Of a DNA stretch of 8,007 bases, positions 5,576 to 8,007 are shown one piece after another (the stretch's first letter is position 1; the number at the start of each line of letters is the position of its first letter). Source of the DNA: Betaproteobacteria bacterium (GTDB lineage: Bacteria; Pseudomonadota; Gammaproteobacteria; Burkholderiales; Burkholderiaceae_C); the NCBI GenBank assembly GCA_009923895.1, contig RFSP01000077.1:1-8007 (forward strand), written 5' to 3'. The translations under genes were made by a program, and so were the position numbers. Under the pieces are notes generated by a model that made no database searches, had not been told where the DNA came from, and saw only the letters and a list, made by a program, of their open reading frames with translations.

Positions 5576-6640
5576 ATGAAATTTTGGAAAGCCACTGCAC
5601 TTCTGTCGACCTTGTGTGTCGCCCTGAGCTTTTCGTTGACAACCGAGGCCAAGCGCCTGGGTGGTGGCGGCTCGACGGGCATGCAGCGCAGCGCGCCGGC
5701 CAATGGCCCTTCCAACAACGCTACACCCCCCAAGCAGGCGGCTCCGCAACAAGCGCCCACCACGCCGGCCCAAGCGGCACCCACGCCTGCTGCTCAACCG
5801 GCGCCCGTGGCTGCCACTCCACCGCAGCCCCAAAAGCGCAATTGGTTGGGGCCCCTGGCAGGTTTGGCTGCGGGTATCGGCTTGGCCGCACTGCTGAGCC
5901 ATTTCGGCATGGGTGAAGCCGTGGCCAACTTCCTCATGATGGCGCTGCTGGCCATCGCCGCCGTGTTCATCATCCGCCTCATCATCAGCAAGATGCGGGG
6001 CCCACAACCGGTCAGCGCTGCGGCCGGTGCAGCCGCCGGCGCCGGATCCGCTCCCGTGATGATGGAGCCCGTCTCGCCGCGCGAGCCGACCCTGGAGCCC
6101 TCCCCCACGGCGTCCACGATGGCACGCACGGCCGATCCCGTCCCGTCGGCGTCCGCCGCCAGCGGTGCAGTCTCGGTCACGGGGCAGCCCCTGGCCCCCT
6201 TGAATGTGGCGAGTTCTGACGGTTCGGCCGCATCGGTCGCGCCTTTGACGATGCAGACCTTGCAACTGCCAGCGGGTTTTGACCAAGCGGCTTTTGAGCG
6301 CCTGGCCAAAATGATCTTCATCCGTCTGCAGGCGGCCAACGATGCGGGCAACTTGGACGATCTGCGCCAGTTCACCACGCCCGAGATGTTTGCTGCCATT
6401 CGCTTGGATCTGCAGGATCGCCAAGGTGCCACACAGACCACCGATGTGGAACGTGTCGATGCCCAAGTGGTGGACTTCACCACCGAAAACGGCCAGCAGA
6501 TCGTGACCGTGCGTTTCCATGGCCTGATCAAAGAGGCCCCTGGCGCTGCGTCCGAAGCCTTTGATGAGCTGTGGCACTTGGTGCGTCCGGTGGACGAGAG
6601 TCACACTTGGGCGATTGCGGGCATCCAGCAGTCACATTGA
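5576..6640 (+). CDS. Tim44-like domain membrane protein
   Basis: Predicted 354-residue inner-membrane protein; the bacterial relatives of the mitochondrial Tim44 domain have no settled function. A signal peptide is clear (residues 1-25, MKFWKATALLSTLCVALSFS then LTTEA), followed by KRLGGGGSTGMQR, a common mature start in this family. Next comes an Ala/Pro/Gln-rich linker (about 38-87), then RNWLGPLAGLAAGIGLAALL (88-107) and a strong membrane segment (about 115-137, NFLMMALLAIAAVFIIRLII). A second Ala/Ser/Pro-rich linker (about 143-225) leads to the C-terminal Tim44-like domain (about 230-354): FDQAAFERLAKMIFIRLQAA, DDLRQFTTPEMFAAI, then VERVDAQVVDF, TVRFHGLIKE, FDELWHLVRPV and WAIAGIQQ. I chose the ATG at 5576 because AGGAA lies 6 bases upstream and the signal peptide starts there; an in-frame TTG at 5555 adds only seven residues and falls inside a hairpin loop. 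It is preceded by a structured leader and followed by a row of three hairpins, so it looks singly transcribed. Confidence 0.9.
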   Translation: MKFWKATALLSTLCVALSFSLTTEAKRLGGGGSTGMQRSAPANGPSNNATPPKQAAPQQAPTTPAQAAPTPAAQPAPVAATPPQPQKRNWLGPLAGLAAGIGLAALLSHFGMGEAVANFLMMALLAIAAVFIIRLIISKMRGPQPVSAAAGAAAGAGSAPVMMEPVSPREPTLEPSPTASTMARTADPVPSASAASGAVSVTGQPLAPLNVASSDGSAASVAPLTMQTLQLPAGFDQAAFERLAKMIFIRLQAANDAGNLDDLRQFTTPEMFAAIRLDLQDRQGATQTTDVERVDAQVVDFTTENGQQIVTVRFHGLIKEAPGAASEAFDELWHLVRPVDESHTWAIAGIQQSH

Positions 6641-6657
6641 GCTGCAGGACCCTTTGA

Positions 6658-6675
6658 GGCACCTGTAGAGGTGCC
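6658..6675 (+). other. first hairpin downstream of the Tim44-domain gene
   Basis: GGCACCT (6658-6664) and AGGTGCC (6669-6675) form a perfect 7-bp stem with a 4-base loop, 17 bases after the stop codon. No U-tract follows, so it is not a terminator alone. It is the first of three consecutive stems before the MFS gene and may protect the 3' end of the message. Confidence 0.55.
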
Positions 6676-6676
6676 C

Positions 6677-6689
6677 CGTCGCATCGACG
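6677..6689 (+). other. second hairpin downstream of the Tim44-domain gene
   Basis: CGTCG (6677-6681) and CGACG (6685-6689) form a 5-bp stem with a 3-base CAT loop, one base after the first stem. It is short and could be chance, but its position between two longer stems makes a folded 3' end plausible. Confidence 0.35.
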
Positions 6690-6692
6690 ATT

Positions 6693-6725
6693 CACGGCGG
6701 CCTGCGGGCCGCCGTGTTGCTTTGC
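6693..6725 (+). terminator. intrinsic terminator of the Tim44-domain gene
   Basis: CACGGCGGCC (6693-6702) pairs perfectly with GGCCGCCGTG (6707-6716) around a TGCG loop, giving a 10-bp GC-rich stem directly followed by the T-rich TTGCTTTG. This is the best terminator in the window and reads in the + direction. On the - strand the stem is not followed by a T-run. It lies 52 bp past the Tim44-domain stop and separates that gene from the MFS gene. Confidence 0.8.
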
Positions 6726-6747
6726 CAGGTGGCTTAGGATCTCTGCC

Positions 6748-7977
6748 GTGATTCCCGCTGCCCTGCGTCCTTACCCCGATTACCTGCGCCTGTGGGTGGC
6801 GCGCGTGGCCACCGTGGCCGCCGGCCAAATGATGATGGTCGCTGTGGGGTGGGAGCTTTATGACCTCACCGGATCCGCCTGGGACCTCGGGCTGGTGGGG
6901 TTGCTGCAGTTCTTGCCATCCCTGCTGTTGATGCTGGTGGCAGGACAAGTGGTGGACCGTTTCCACCGGGCGCGCATTGTGTCCATTTGTGTCGGCAGTC
7001 AAGGTCTTGTGGCCCTGCTGTTGATGCTCGGGCCGCTGCCCGGCCTGTCCCACCGGGCCTTGCTGCTCTTGTTGTCGTTGGTGCTGGGCACCATCAAGGC
7101 ATTTCAGTTTCCCGCGCAACAGGCCCTCGTGCCTTTGCTCATTCCTGCCTCGGTTCTTCCTCGGGCCATGGCCTTTGGCTCTGCTGGTTTTCAGACCGCC
7201 ATCATCGCCGGGCCCGCGCTGGGGGGGCTGCTTTACGCGGCAGGGGCCTCGGTGGTGTATGCCTGCTGCGCTCTGTTGTTTGTATTGGCCGGGGTGGTGG
7301 CGTGGCATGTCCATCATCCCGCTCCTGCACCCATGCCCCGCATGAATTGGAATGAGATGTTGGCGGGCGTGCGTTTTGTCCGCGATCAGCCCACACTGCT
7401 GGGCGCGATTTCGCTGGACCTGTTTGCTGTCTTGTTTGGCGGCGCCACGGCACTGCTGCCCATGTTTGCCAAAGACATTTTGCAGGTGGGCCCCTGGGGC
7501 CTGGGCTTGTTGCGCGCAGCGCCTGCGGTGGGAGCCCTGCTGATGTCCCTCGCCCTCACGCGTTGGCCAATTGAGCGGCAATCGGGACCGAAGCTGTTTG
7601 TGGCCATCGTCGTGTATGGCCTGGCCACATTGGCTTTTGGTTTGACCACATCGATGGCCCTGGCTGCCCTCGCGCTGGCCATCACCGGGGCCGCCGACAT
7701 GGTGAGCATCGTGGTGCGTCAGACCATGGTGCAACTGGAAACCCCCGAAGCCATGCGAGGCCGCGTGAGTGCAGTCAATTCCGTCTTCATCGGAGCGTCC
7801 AACCAACTGGGGGAATTTGAATCCGGGGCCACAGCAGCGGTCTTGGGGCCCGTGGGCTCCGTGGTGCTCGGAGGCGTTGGCTCGATTGTGGTGGCCGTGT
7901 TGTGGTGGCGCTGGTTTCCAGGGCTGGCTCGGCGCGATGCCCTCGTCAAGCCCAGCACGCCGGGCTGGGATTTGTGA
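6748..7977 (+). CDS. MFS transporter, EntS/MFS_3-like
   Basis: Inner-membrane secondary transporter of 409 residues, the usual length for a 12-helix major facilitator. Hydrophobic segments run throughout, for example about 20-36, 46-66, 78-96, 104-120, 145-186, 216-240, 250-270, 282-330 and 365-388. The loop motif GQVVDRFHRARI (66-77) corresponds to MFS motif A between helices 2 and 3. The stretch VRQTMVQLETPEAMRGRVSA (323-342), then NSVFIGASNQLGEFESG (344-360), is characteristic of the MFS_3 group that includes the enterobactin exporter EntS, so export of a small molecule is likely, but the substrate cannot be told; no siderophore or resistance genes are nearby. The start is GTG at 6748, with AGGA (6735-6738) nine bases upstream and the protein opening MIPAALRPYPDYLRLWVARV. 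The frame ends in TGA, immediately followed by a second TGA. The stop overlaps the ATG of a further reading frame, suggesting coupling. Confidence 0.92.
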   Translation: MIPAALRPYPDYLRLWVARVATVAAGQMMMVAVGWELYDLTGSAWDLGLVGLLQFLPSLLLMLVAGQVVDRFHRARIVSICVGSQGLVALLLMLGPLPGLSHRALLLLLSLVLGTIKAFQFPAQQALVPLLIPASVLPRAMAFGSAGFQTAIIAGPALGGLLYAAGASVVYACCALLFVLAGVVAWHVHHPAPAPMPRMNWNEMLAGVRFVRDQPTLLGAISLDLFAVLFGGATALLPMFAKDILQVGPWGLGLLRAAPAVGALLMSLALTRWPIERQSGPKLFVAIVVYGLATLAFGLTTSMALAALALAITGAADMVSIVVRQTMVQLETPEAMRGRVSAVNSVFIGASNQLGEFESGATAAVLGPVGSVVLGGVGSIVVAVLWWRWFPGLARRDALVKPSTPGWDL

Positions 7978-8007
7978 TGAGCCCAGAGTGGCTGGTCCAC
8001 TTGGATG
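7977..8007 (+). CDS. start of a following gene, cut by the window edge
   Basis: An ATG at 7977-7979 overlaps the MFS stop by one base (TGATG) and opens the frame MSPEWLVHLD to the right edge. The one-base overlap is the classic arrangement for translational coupling in an operon. Only ten residues are visible, so no function can be assigned. Confidence 0.4.
   Translation, partial: MSPEWLVHLD

Noticed and set aside
5690..5840. Repeat-like GCN/CCN-rich stretch
   Set aside because: This encodes the Ala/Pro/Gln-rich linker of the Tim44-domain protein; it is low complexity, not a regular tandem repeat.
5342..6604. 420-codon open frame on the - strand
   Set aside because: Antisense to the Tim44-domain gene and the end of the YdcF-like gene; the protein is a Gly/Arg/His-rich low-complexity product of Ala/Pro-rich codons read backwards.
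6601..7806. 401-codon open frame on the - strand
   Set aside because: Antisense to the MFS transporter, whose motifs and helices are unmistakable; the translation is Gln/His/Gly-rich and featureless, and it crosses the terminator.

Overview
The window looks like an ordinary chromosomal segment of a betaproteobacterium, most likely a Burkholderiales/Comamonadaceae-type freshwater lineage. This is inferred from the high GC content, the strong G/C preference at third codon positions, and the recalled resemblance of the PdxH, glutaryl-CoA dehydrogenase and Tim44-domain proteins to those of that group. No mobile element, tRNA, rRNA or CRISPR array was seen.

Layout, left to right. (1) The 3' part of pdxH (pyridoxamine 5'-phosphate oxidase, vitamin B6 salvage) runs on the + strand off the left edge. 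(2) A three-gene block on the - strand reads right to left: msrA (methionine sulfoxide reductase A), a small secreted DUF2946-like protein starting one base after the msrA stop, and a large ZnuD-like TonB-dependent outer-membrane receptor. The receptor gene ends 7 bp from the pdxH stop. (3) Divergent from msrA across 66 bp is gcdH, glutaryl-CoA dehydrogenase. (4) Next on the + strand is a YdcF/DUF218 membrane protein, then a Tim44-like-domain membrane protein with a hairpin-rich leader and a row of three hairpins after its stop, the last a good intrinsic terminator. (5) A GTG-started MFS transporter follows. Its stop codon overlaps the ATG of another reading frame that leaves the window at the right edge.

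How the genes relate. The - strand block could be one transcript joining oxidative protein repair to outer-membrane uptake, possibly of a metal. The + strand genes look like independent units: lysine/tryptophan/glutarate catabolism, an envelope protein of unknown role, a Tim44-domain protein of unknown role, and an exporter-type MFS protein.

The main anomaly is at the 5' end of the receptor gene. The receptor frame carries no recognisable signal peptide. Recognisable receptor sequence begins near base 2400, and just upstream the plausible coding frame is that of the overlapping DUF2946-like protein. A frameshift, a small deletion or a sequence error there would explain this. Nothing in the window clearly amounts to an undescribed multi-gene system.
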